Assembly: GCA_963966185.1 (NCBI GenBank)
Contig: CAWZYM010000271.1
Coordinates: 511,001 to 575,000 of the forward strand
From: Rhabditoides inermis
Taxonomy: Eukaryota > Nematoda > Chromadorea > Rhabditida > Rhabditidae
Direction: 5' to 3'
Length of the DNA: 64,000 nucleotides
Below, in pieces: positions 34,904-46,173 of this stretch. A program made the position numbers and the translations under genes. The notes under the pieces were generated by a model. The model had not been told where the DNA came from, searched no databases, and worked only from the letters and a program-made list of their open reading frames with translations. How positions within the stretch are numbered: position 1 is the first letter of the stretch; every line of letters starts with the position of its first letter.

Positions 34904-37816
34904 ATGGATAACTCTTCGTATTCCGTTCCGCATACTAAAGTAGATGATATACTAGTAGGAATTTGTTTTTTTCTCACTGCTTCATCACTTCTAGCTATAT
35001 ACATCGTACTCGAATACGTGAGTTTGTAAGAAATCCAAATTCACAAATTAGACAAACGAAACATAGAAATATGTTTCTGAGAAAAGTCACGTGTTTCAGT
35101 TGTTCGTGACGCAGAAGAAGTTGTACTCCCTACAGTCGTATAAGCTCATGTTCAACATGGGTGTGTTCGACTGCATCCAACTACTCACCCACGGACTCAG
35201 TGGACTCATACTCATGTTTCCCCGTCTACAAACGCACGCGCTCCTGCTAAACGTTCGTTTTTTTTGCATACACCGAAACTGTTTTGCTTGTGCTTGAATA
35301 CTTGAGTTTTTCTCCCCGAAATCCGCATTTGTAGCTGCGAAATTAGCGTCATCATGTTCAGAACTGTTCTCTCTCTCTTTTTTCTCTATGAATCTTCTTA
35401 GATGCACTTTAACCCTGAACTATCGTTCGGGGTGGTCCAAAGAAGGTCCAAACAAGCCCCGAACAGCCTCGTTTTCAATGGGAAATCGTTTGGCCCAAAC
35501 ACTTCCTATTGAGGGCAAACTTTGCCCGAACACGTCCGAACATCGCTCGGCAGCACCAAACAACCCCGAAAGATCAGCCCAAAACAATGAAATAAGAGAG
35601 AATCGCTTGGAGCTCGCTGGGTCCCGAAACGAGTGACCTTTCATGTGATGATAGAGTATGATAGCATGACATCATGCTTCCTCCATTTCGAAAGTGATTT
35701 TTGAATTCAATCACTTGATTGTGTGTTTAAGGGGCTGATGATTACATACAAGAAAAAGAAACACTATCAGAGCACATTTAACTCGAAACATTTAACTCGA
35801 AACGGTCACAAGTTAATGAAGTAATGACGAAACAATCAAAAAAAGAGCCCACTTTCTACACGTTTTCTCATTGCTGTCAATCAGCTGTTTCGACCGAGCG
35901 GTCGCGCAGACTGGCATGATGTCATGCTATCATTTTCTATCATCACATGAAAGGTCACTCGTTTCGGGACCCAGCGAGCTCCAAGCGATTCTCTCTCATT
36001 TTATTGTTCTGGGCTGATCTTTCGGGGTTGTTTGGGGCTGCCGAGCGATGTTCGGACGTGTTCGGGCAAAGTTTGCCCTCAATAGGAAGTGTTTGGGCCA
36101 AACGATTTCCCATTGAAAACGAGGCTGTTCGGGGCTTGTTTGGACCTTCTTTGGACCACCCCGAACGATAGTTCAGGGTAACGTAAAAGTGCATCTAAGA
36201 AGACCCTTATCTTTTCTCTCATTCTTATATATGCACGCGGTTTGAGTTTTGGACCGGCTACGAGTGTGTGACTTCAAACACAAGTTCCGCGTATGCAGAA
36301 CACTACTCATAATTTATGGGAACTGTCAGAGAAACTTACATTGTACACTTTCAAACGCAAACGTGTTTGTTTGATACTTACTGGCAATCGAATTGAACAA
36401 CAACCATCACATTTGTCTTTGATGAAAAACAAAATGGATGGAATCTGGAACTAGAGATAGGACAAACAGAATGATCCAAGCGTTCCGCATTGCTATCCTC
36501 AACAACTTCAGATCATCGGTTCGACGATCAACACGGCGTGGGTCGGTCTCTTTCCGTGCACGTTCATGATCGCCCTCAATCGAATCCTCACCACCACCAA
36601 CCTCATCGACCCATCCGAACCGCTGCCCGGTGCAAAGTACGGGCAATTAGGAAATGACACCAGACACCATGACACCAGACACCAGACACCACGACACCAC
36701 GACCCTCAGGTGTCGACACCACGACACCATAGTGTCAACACCACGACACCACTTTACTAAACGAAAAATTCTGCTATTTTGCATCTTTTTCAGTTATATA
36801 GACGAGAGGTCGTAGTGCAGTTGTGTTTTTTGAAGTGGTGTCGTGGTGTCATGGTGTCGACACCGTGGTGTCGTGGTGTCGTGGTGTCGACACCATGGTG
36901 TCGTGGTGTCGTGGTGTCGTGGTGTCGTGGTGTCGTGGTGTCTGGTGTCGTGGTGTCGTGGTGTCGTGGTGTCTGGTGTCGTGGTGTCGTGGTGTCTGGT
37001 GTCGTGGTGTCGTGGTGTCTGGTGTCGTGGTGTCGTGGTGTCGTGGTGTCGACACCATGGTGTCGTGGTGTCGTGGTGTCGTGGTGTCGTGGTGTCTGGT
37101 GTCGTGGTGTCGTGGTGTCTGGTGTCGTGGTGTCGTGGTGTCGTGGTGTCTGGTGTCATTTTCTAATTACCCAAAGTACGACTCGTTTCACGGCACACAC
37201 ACGTTTTCATGTCTCGTGTTTCAGGTCTACACGTGTCTCACCTGGCTGTATGTGATAGTGACGTGGGTTCTGTCTGTGACCAAGAGTGGGCTGATGTACA
37301 ATGAGTATTCGTGGGCCTATGATTACAGAAGACCGCTCTCAGACCTCATGGAAGTGAGTTTATCGTTATGTCTTTCTCCGTTCTTCTTTTCTTTTTTTCT
37401 CTCCTTCTTTCACACACGTCTTTTCAGAAAATCGAATTCTACACAGCTATGCCTACGATCTTGATTGTGTTTGTAATGTATCTGATCCTGATTGCATTGA
37501 TAGCCAAAAAGGTTTGTGACCACTCATCTCCCTCTCTTACTTTTTGATCAGAGTATGAAGACGTCTCGACTATCCATGTCTCGAGTCGAAAGACAGATCC
37601 TTTCGCAGTCCATCTTTCTCTTTCTCAATCTCACATTGCTGATAAACCTATGGCATCACTATACGTTGTTTCTACCCGAAACCAAGGTGAGGTCTTTCGC
37701 GCAGTCATGTTGAACGCTCATTACTCATAATTTCAGTGGATCAAATTCGGCATAAATGTCTACTGGATACTGTACTGTGGGATGAATCCTATCATCTATT
37801 TGATGTTTAATAAGTG

Positions 37817-37862
<46 letters not shown>

Positions 37863-38019
37863 TCTCTCGTCACTCTCTTCATTCAGGACTGTCCGTGGTA
37901 TGTTTCTTCACTCCGTATTTGGTATTCGCCCGGCTGGCAGCGGCCGTAGCAACATTGCATTCACGTCCACCACAGCTGTGAGTTCCTTCTTACTTTTCAT
38001 CCCTCTTTTCCAATCGTGA
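34904..38019 (+). CDS. Nematode chemoreceptor (serpentine GPCR, Srx/Srt-like), interrupted by a transposon
   Basis: Coding blocks: 34904-35017, 35100-35252, 36512-36640, then 37180-37353 after an insertion, 37428-37511, 37552-37686, 37737-37813 and 37887-38019. Hydrophobic segments include VGICFFLTASSLLAIYIVLEY (TM1), FNMGVFDCIQLLTHG (TM2), NTAWVGLFPCTFMIALNRIL (TM3), VYTCLTWLYVIVTWVLSV (TM4), IVFVMYLILIALIAKK (TM5), FLFLNLTLLINLWH (TM6) and YWILYCGMNPIIYLMFN (TM7), the last with the NPxxY motif. This motif and the short loop pattern fit the Srx/Srt classes better than Str. Phases agree at every junction once the 531-532 bp element at 36641-37172 is left out. With the element in place no splice choice I could find restores the frame, so this allele may be inactive. 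The last exon may extend through a GCT|GTGAGT donor instead of ending at 38019. Confidence 0.8.
35394..36202. mobile_element. Long hairpin MITE, 809 bp, in chemoreceptor 2 intron
   Basis: CTTCTTAGATGCACTTT at 35394 is mirrored by AAAAGTGCATCTAAGAAG ending at 36202. The arms are about 270 bp each and almost identical, as shown by matching 74-codon open frames on opposite strands. The spacer is about 240 bp. No transposase is encoded. Confidence 0.88.
36641..37172. mobile_element. Minisatellite-filled MITE inserted in a receptor exon
   Basis: The left end GGGCAATTAGGAAATGACAC is matched at the right end by the reverse complement with two mismatches. AAAGTAC (or CAAAGTAC) flanks both sides (36633-36640 and 37172-37179), a 7-8 bp target duplication as in hAT-type elements. 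The interior is an inverted pair of minisatellite arrays: ACACCACGACACC units at 36655-36755 and about 330 bp of GGTGTCGTGGTGTC units at 36832-37158, with a loop of about 75 bp. Confidence 0.85.
37818..37868 (+). repeat. (CT)n microsatellite in chemoreceptor 2 intron
   Basis: About 25 CT units immediately after the exon 7 donor at 37813; they may serve as the polypyrimidine tract of the next acceptor. Confidence 0.95.
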
Positions 38020-38937
38020 ATTTGTGGGATTGTATATACGAGGCTGTGTGTTTTGCGACGACAGTCAGGACAAGAAAGTAGAGTAGTTATACATTTTGTA
38101 CTGTGGTGGGAAAAATGAAATGCAAAAGAACAGCGTTTTCAGAAAACGGTTTCGAGTGGGCGGTAATAGATAGCGAGAAGCGGAAGCGGAAGACTTTTCA
38201 CGTGTGATTGTGATAGACGTCATTGAAATGTATGTTTGATACGTACTGGCAATAGAGTGACACAACCACCCGTTTTTGTCTCTTCTGAGAAAACACTGGA
38301 TGTTCTACAATTTCTCAGCTTGTATTCAAGTTCAAGTTGTACAGTATAAGCAGTTTTACGTTTGTTTCTATTTTAGTTCGTATTGCTTTGTCCTTTTTGC
38401 CTCTCTTTGCCTCTCTTGTCTGGTTCAATTTCCTGTCGTTAATAAAATTCTTGCATGTTGCCCTGTACTGCATTTGGTGAAGAGAATGAAACAGTACACG
38501 GTATTTTGTAAAGTTCATTATTCCTTATCGCATAGTCGGGGTCATTTGGCTATGTTCAGGCGGGAAGAGTGACCAGACAGAGCCCATTTTCATTTACTTT
38601 TTTTTTTCTTATTGGCTTATTGCGCATCGATTATCCTACAACCTACTGCTACATCGTTGTTGTTGTTTTTTTCCGAAAGAGACCCGTCTTCCGAATATAA
38701 TATTCTCTTATTCTTTTTTATTGCACTTCCAGTCGGAATGGTACTCGTGAAAAAAAAACGATGTTTTTTCTTCTTCAAAATTACGCATCCGTATTCTCGA
38801 GATTGAACTTAATGATATTCAAGTAATAGAAATTTATGAAGCATTCACTGATTGAGTTCAGAATAGTGTTAAAAGAAACTGAATGAACGAGAAGAAAGTA
38901 TATCTTATTAGTATTATTTACATGAGAGCAGAATCAG

Positions 38938-39245
38938 AATCAGAATCAGAATATTTATCTCGAATCAAGTAGCACATGGTAATGTAAATTACAGTAAGGT
39001 TACGGTAATGTACAGTAATACAACGCCTACTGCGAGTCCCAACAAAACGGATTTCGGTGGTCCCGTGGATGCGTACGTGTTGTTGGTAATGCGTGTCATC
39101 CCCTGCTTGCGGCTTCTGGGGAAGTTTCGATCTCGGCGGCGGAAGATCCGAGCTTCAACGATCGATCGCGAAGAGACGTCTCAGAGAGTTTCATCGTCTT
39201 CGAGGATTCTTCTCCAGTCTCAATGCCGTAGATGTAGAGAGTAGC
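38938..39245. repeat. Dispersed repeat R1 copy 3, followed by a coding-like minus-strand stretch
   Basis: 38938-39095 repeats the words of the 3850 copy (AATATTTATCT, GTAAGGTTACGGTAA, GCGTACGTGTTGTTGGTAAT). To its right, 39110-39245 reads on the minus strand without stops as ATLYIYGIETGEESSKTM then KLGSSAAEIETSPEA. This is coding-like in composition but has no clear splice partner. The remainder of 38020-40150 holds a (GA)n tract (39495-39560) and no supported gene. Confidence 0.5.
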
Positions 39246-39492
39246 AAAATCGAATACCAGTCCAATTAGTCCAATTAATGAGAGCAGACACTATAACAAC
39301 ATGAATGTTGAATGTTTAAAGTGCATAGTACAGTCATGAACGATACAATTATTTATTACTTGATAGCTACTGACTGAGTGAGAAGGCTTTCAAAATGAGA
39401 CAGGAGAGTGTGTAGATGAAAAATGAGAGTGCACACACGTGAGTGTTAATACAGTGAGAGATGCAGACAGAGAGGCAGGGCATAAAAGAGAG

Positions 39493-39542
<50 letters not shown>

Positions 39543-40159
39543 GGAGAGGGAGAGAGAGAGAGCCGTAGGTAGGCACGCGAGTGAGACCAAGAGAGGAAAA
39601 CCCACAGAGAGAATACGTGAAACAACTCAAGCTGAAACTTACTGGAAAAAAACAAGCAAGCGTCTGTGAGAAAAACACACTTACTGATAAATAACATTTT
39701 TGGAAAAAAATTGCGCGACAAAGCAAGACAAAAAACATAGGTTCAGTGAAAGTGTAGGAGTGTAAATGTAAAAAAAAAAACGCTGAACCTGTGTTTTAGT
39801 AGGAGTGTAAGAGTTAGAAAACAGTTTAGCGAGATGCTGGAGAGACTGCTGCGCCATACTCCATTGTCACTCCACGTTGCTTGATGCAAAGTACTCTACC
39901 TCTTATATTCACAGTACGCAATGAAAGAATAGAGAAGACAGAAACCGAGAAAGTAGAGGGGAGAATGTGAGAGAAAGAGTTCAAGTACTGCGATTTTAGA
40001 TCTCTCAAGTCATATGAGCGACACAATACGCGTAAACCAGAAATGCTTGTGGCGTTTTCAGTACTTTGCCCTTATTCACAAAAAAACTACCGCCGAAATT
40101 GGCTCAGAGCGTGAGATGTGCGAGCGCGAGCCCGAAAATTCGAAAACTGTCCCTTTTTC

Positions 40160-43100
40160 TTACAAGATGTCACAACATGTATCAAAAGTCAGCCAGATGG
40201 GCTCGTAGTTCTTGTTGAAAGTGCGCGAGACGCTCTCTTTCGGGGCGAGAAGCTATTTCGTACTATTTTGATCATGTTGTAGCCCACCTCCAACTTGTTG
40301 ACCAGCTCATCACGCAGTGCGGCCACCGAGCGACGCCCCGGAATCTGAACATGTTTCGTTCATTTATATAACCTGTAACCTAATTTAACTACAATACTGA
40401 AACACACGAACTGACTCACTTCCACGCTCGACTCCCTGTCCATTCTGTCTGGTTGCTGCGGGAGCGGGGGTTTCTGGAGAGACGGCGGACACTCGGTGCG
40501 CACCGTCCACTGAGAAGGACCCGGCGACGACGTGCGCAGCATCTACAACCATGTATTGTGATTGAACTATTGAAGTGTTCGTCTCCACGGCAAGAAAGAA
40601 CTAATAACAATGAAAAGCAAGCATGAATGTGTGGGTGAACAAAGCTAACCCTAGGCTGACCAGTGCAAATGGTCAGCTACTCACTTAAAAACTATTTAAA
40701 AGCGTGCATTAGAGAGGGCGCGCAGCGCCCTCTCTCTTGGGTTAAAGGTAGTGTACCCTTTGAATCTGGGTGTTTGCGTAGATATAACATGTCATTGTTT
40801 ACGATTCAATGAGTATATTATGATAATGCAAATATACATTCTGAAACAAATTAGTTTTAATAAATCATTTGAAAATTGGAGTGAGAAATCGTAGAATCTA
40901 ATAACTTTTAATCAGCTCGGGGGTGTGTGCACAACTTGCACGAAGTTACACAATTTGACCACACTATCGGCTGTTTCATTAAAGACAATTTATTTCCATG
41001 TGTTTATATTGTTTCTTATGTCATTCTTATTTTGGATAACATTTTTAATATGTGTTTCTTTTACGAATTCGGCGGGAACAGCTAATAGAAAAATGATCTG
41101 CTAAACGCAGTAAGTTTTTAAAAATCATAACTCATATCGTTGCGTAAATATGCGTATCATTGTTGGATTTAAATAAATTTTAATTTCATTATTTTTCATC
41201 ACAAACAACCACAAACGGCATGAAAATATTTCTAAAAGGCATTGATAATACATTCGTGATAATTTTTAATATGGGATTCAGAGGGTACACTACCTTTAAA
41301 ATAAGGCTCGCGCCAGAATTTTCAAGTAGCGATATCCAAAGGACATGTTAGCAACAATGTGAAGTCTTCCAATTTATGTTAGTTAGATTCGTTTCCAGTC
41401 ACGCTAGCTGATAGCTAGCCCTCTGCTGGCGGGCGAGCGCGAGAGCACGCGAGAGAGCACGCTGTTTGGAGAGAGACAGATGTACTTTGGTGGCTGCGAT
41501 CAGTAGGAATTTAGTAAGGGGAGAGAGAAAGAGAGAACGAGAGAACGAGAGAACGAGAGAACGATATAACGAGAGAAAAGGAGAAAAAGAGAGGAGGGAA
41601 GGAGGGAAGGAGAGACGGAGAGAACGAGAGAACGAGAGAACGAGAGAAGGATAGAAAGAGAGAACGAGAGAACGAGAGAACCAGAGAAAGAGAGAAAGAT
41701 ATAAAAAGAGAACGAGAGAGCTAGAGAACGAGAGAAAGAGAGAAAGGGAGAAGGAGGGAAGGAGGGATGGAGAGAAGAAGAGAAGGATAGAAAGAGAGAA
41801 CGAGAGAACTAGAGAACGAAAGAAAGAGAGAAAGAGAGAAAGAGAGAACGAGAGAACGAGAGAAAGCGAGAACGATATAACGAGAGAATTAGAGAACGAG
41901 AGAAAGAGAGAATGGGAGGAGGAGGGAAGGAGGGAAGGAGAGAAAGAGAGAAAGAGAGAACGAGAAAACGAGAAAACGAGAAAAAGAGAAAACGAGAGAA
42001 AGAGAGAACGATATAACGAGAGAGCTAGAGAACGAGAGAAAGAGAGAAAGGGAGAAGGAGGGAAGGAGGGATGGAGAGAAGAAGAGAAGGAGAGAAGGAG
42101 AGAACTAGAGAAAAAAGAGAAAGAGAGAAAGAGAGAAAGAGAGAAAGAGAGAAAGAGAGAAAGAGAGAAAGAGAGAAAGAGAGAGAAAGAGAGAAAGAGA
42201 GAAAGAGATAATGAGAGAACGAGAGAAAGAGAAACCGATAGAAAGAGAAAACGAGTGAAAGAGAGAACGATATAACGAGAGAACTAGAGAACGAGAGAAA
42301 GAGAGAAAGTGAGAAGGCGGGAAGGAGGGAAGGAAAGAAGGAGAGAACGAGACAACGAGAGAACGAGACAACGAGACAACGAGACAACGAGAGAACGAGA
42401 GAACGAGAAAACGAGAGCACGAGAGAACGAGAGAAAGAGAGAACGATATAACGATATAACGAGAGAAATAGAGAACGAGAGAAAGAGAGAAAGAGAGAAG
42501 GAGAGAAGGAGGGAAGAAGAGAAGGAGAGACGGAGAGAACGAGAGAACGAGAGAACGAGAGACCGAGAGAAGGATAGAAAGAGAGAACGAGATAAAGAGA
42601 GAACGAGAGAACGAGAGAACGAGAGAACGAGAAAACGAGAGAAAGAGAGAACAAGAGAAAGAGAGAACGAAAGAAAGAGAGAACGATATAACTAGAGAAC
42701 GAGAGAACGAGAGAAAGAGAGAAGGAGGGTGGTAGGAGGGAAGGAGGGAAGAAGAGAAGGAGAGACGGAGAGAAGGAGAAAACGAGAGAACGAGAGAACG
42801 AGAAACGAGAGAACGAGAGAACGAGAGAACGAGAGAACGAGAGAAAGAGAGAAAGAGAGAAAGAGAGAACGAGAGAAAGAGAGAACTGGAGAACTAGAGA
42901 AAAAGAGAAAGGGAGAAGGAGGGAAGGAGGGAAGGAGAGAAGAAGAGAAGGAGACACGCGAGAACGAGAGAACGAGAGAACGAGAGAACGAGAGAACGAG
43001 AGAAAGAGAAAACGAAATAACGAGAGAACTAGATAACGAGAGAACGAGAGAACGAGAGAAAGAGAGAAAGGGAGAAGGGGGGAAGGAGGGAAGGAGAGAA

Positions 43101-46100
43101 GGAGAGACGGAGAGACGGAGAGAACGAGAGAACGAGAGAACGAGAGAACGAGAGAACGAGAGAAAGAGAGAACGAGAGAAAGAGAGAAAAGAGAGAAAAG
43201 AGAGAACGCAGAACGAGAGAAAGAGAGAAAAGAGAGAAAGGGAGAAAGAGAGAACGAGAGAACGAGAGAACGAGAGAACGAGAGAAAGAGAGAAAGGGAT
43301 AACGAGAGAACGAGAGAAAGAGAGAACGAGAGAAAGAGAGAACGAGAGAAAGAGAGAAGGAAAGAAGGAGGGAAGGAAGGAAGGAGGGAAGGAGAGGAGG
43401 AGAGGAGGAGAGAAGGGGAGAAGGGGAGAAGGAGAGAAGGAGGGAAGGAATGGGAGGAGAGAAGGAGGAAAGGAGAGGAGGAGAGAAGGAAAGAAGGAGA
43501 GAAGGAGGGAAGGAATGGAAGGAGAGAACGAGAGAACGAGAAAATATCGAATAAATTTGAAATGAAATTGATGAAATAATGAGAGAAGAACATGTTACAT
43601 GTATGAAGACGAGAGAGAAAATTTCTATGAAATTCAACAAAAGGACATATATTATCTTTTAAAAGTACTTCCGTAAAAAGTGTTGTTTGTGTTAACCTGA
43701 TTCAAGAAAAGCGCATGCATATATTATTAATTTTCGAAAAATCAAATCGTAAACACCTGAACATGAAAACTAACACAAACTTGCTCTTTCAAAACGTTGA
43801 ATAATTTTTGAATAATTAATGTTGAATAATTCCATGTTTTATTTTTTTGACATTTTTATACCTGAAACATTGAGTCAAACAACATCACGAATAACATTTT
43901 ATTTTACTGATAAACCATAAATAATAAACCGCAAAAAACACTGAATAAACAAAACACTCGTATTATTCTGAATGTTACGTGTAACTATTCTATATTCGTT
44001 TGAAAGAGCAAGTTTGTGTTAGTTTTCATGTTCAGGTGTTTACGATTTGATTTTTCGAAAATTAATAATATATGCATGCGCTTTTCTTGAATCAGGTTAA
44101 CACAAACAACACTTTTTACGGAAGTACTTTTAAAAGATAATGAAACTTTTCGCCAGCTTCTTTACCATCGGCTATTGGCAGTGTAAACGCACCGCGTAAC
44201 GTGCGAAATCAGAAAAAAGTGAGAAGATTACACGGGAACTAGATGTTTTCTGAGTGCGTGCTCACGTTTTTTCTCGAGCGAGCGCTGATAAGGTATGTAG
44301 CTTATCAATGAGTTTACAATGACAGCGACAAAGAGGTTGCATCTTTGCTGATACTTCAGAGGGAATTCCCCCTTTCTCTTTCCCACTCCACTTTCACTGT
44401 TTTTGCGACATGGTCTGATTGATTGGGGGCGCTCTCGATGAGTACGGAGGGGTGAATGCGAACGGAGCAACTGCCTGCCCGTGCAGAGAAACAGCGAGAG
44501 AGTGTGGAATCGTGAGAGATGCAATTGACGGGAAAGCGAGACAGAGCGCGAAAACGTGAGAGACGAGAACACGGCGGTTTACTACAATGCGCAACTGAAC
44601 TACGGGTTGAGTGAGGAGAGTCTCATTCTACGGATATGGAAAAATGCGACACAAAGACACATGAAAGAACATTGCGCAGATAGAGTGCCCTGATAGTGAG
44701 TGTGTTGCGGTAGTGAGAGCAGTGAGAGATGAGAGAGAGAGAGAGGAGGGGAGAGAGGAGAGAGAGTGGGGGGGGGGCTGGAGGGTGCGGCCTGCGGCAG
44801 TGACGGACCGCCGGCTGACCTCACCTATTACATGGCCATTCACACACGCGCAATTACCGCGCAGCGACAGATCACTGATCACGCATTTACACGAATGAGA
44901 CTGGATTTGGCGTGCTGACGGAAGAGGATTTCTCATCTGCACCATAGCCGCGAAACTTTGGTTCAAAATCGCAAAAACTGATAAGCATATCCGAACAATG
45001 ACTTGTTGCATATTTCATAAGAGTGAAGGTAGTTGTTGCGAACAAGACAAATGTTTCAAAGAGAATGGCGGATCAGCTGCGAGTCAGAAGGGCGCACACG
45101 TGTTCAATTAGCCCGCCCCGACTGGCACATGAAGCCGCGCCCCGCGCTTCTTTTCACAGTCCAATAAGACGATCGAAAAGAAGACGGCACAGCAACAGAT
45201 CAATAGCGAAAACAACGACTCACCGGATCTTTGACGTCTTGCGCCTCCTTTTTCGGCTCGGAGGAGTTGGCTGAAACAAGGTAGTAGACGGAAAGGCTAA
45301 AGGACGTATAGCAGCAGGCCACGGGGAGAGGATTGAGCAGTCCGGAACTTTGAGAGCGTGTTGTGATTCGAACTTGTGTGAGGGAGAGGAGAGGAGAGGC
45401 AAAAGTGCGCGGCCTGCAGCGGCGGCAACTACACCTCGGACACATTACACTGACCACGCAAGAGAGAGGGAAGAGAGAGGGAAGAGAGAGCGAGAGAGAG
45501 AGAGAGAGCGAGAGAGAGAGCGAGAGAGAGAGAGAGAGAGATAAGGGGAGTAAGAGGGATGCCAGGCAATCATCCTTGATTCACTCGCAGATATGAGCAC
45601 TAATGACTAGCTGATCGCCTCAGGGGTGACAGGAATGTTCGGTGGTCTGCAAGCGATATACGCGAGGGATTTCGCAAGCGCCGAGGGTCACACAAGTGTC
45701 AAAATCGACTAGTCACAACACTCGCTCACTCGGACTCTGCACACTTGTGCGCGCGCCGCAACATCTCTGGAGAAAACACGTCAAAAAGGGAGTGCCAAGT
45801 GAATGTGTGTGTGTAAGTGAGAGAGAGAGAAAGAGAGAGAATAAGAGAGAGAGAGAGTGGCGCGCGGAGGGGGTGGAAATGAGATTCGGAAAGAACTCAC
45901 CGGCAGGCGCCGCCGCCATTTGCGTCTCGTCGTCGGAAGCGTTTGCGCTGAAAGCGAAGACGATGATGGTGTTTTTCCCCCGGAGTGACACTGTGTTTGA
46001 CATGTCAGGTCAATGACAACGCACCTCTCCACAGACTGCCGGCTGGAGACGACACTGCCAATGCTGCCCGCGCCGCCAAAGTCACCGAACACCGAGTCGT

Positions 46101-46132
46101 ACCTGCAAGGAGACCAATAGAGAGAGAGAGAG

Positions 46133-46173
<41 letters not shown>

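Noticed and set aside
35420..36171. Paired 74-codon ORFs on opposite strands
   Set aside because: They are the two arms of one hairpin MITE and no domain is present.
36637..37176. The MITE in chemoreceptor 2 acting as a perfect new intron
   Set aside because: Using GT in the left duplication and AG in the right one drops one base and shifts the frame. No alternative pair restoring the frame was found by eye.
36779..37255. Val/Ser/Cys-Arg-rich ORFs (VVSWCRGV repeats)
   Set aside because: These translate the GTGTCGTG minisatellite inside the MITE in all frames; no protein family.
40160..40350. LIM domains at the end of the PDZ gene
   Set aside because: No CxxC...HxxC pattern was found in any frame near the 3' end, so a LIM call would be unsupported.
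42025..43593. 522-codon minus-strand ORF rich in Ser, Leu and Phe
   Set aside because: It is the translation of the purine satellite. Opposite-strand and other-frame ORFs of similar length exist over the same DNA, as expected for a repeat without stop words.
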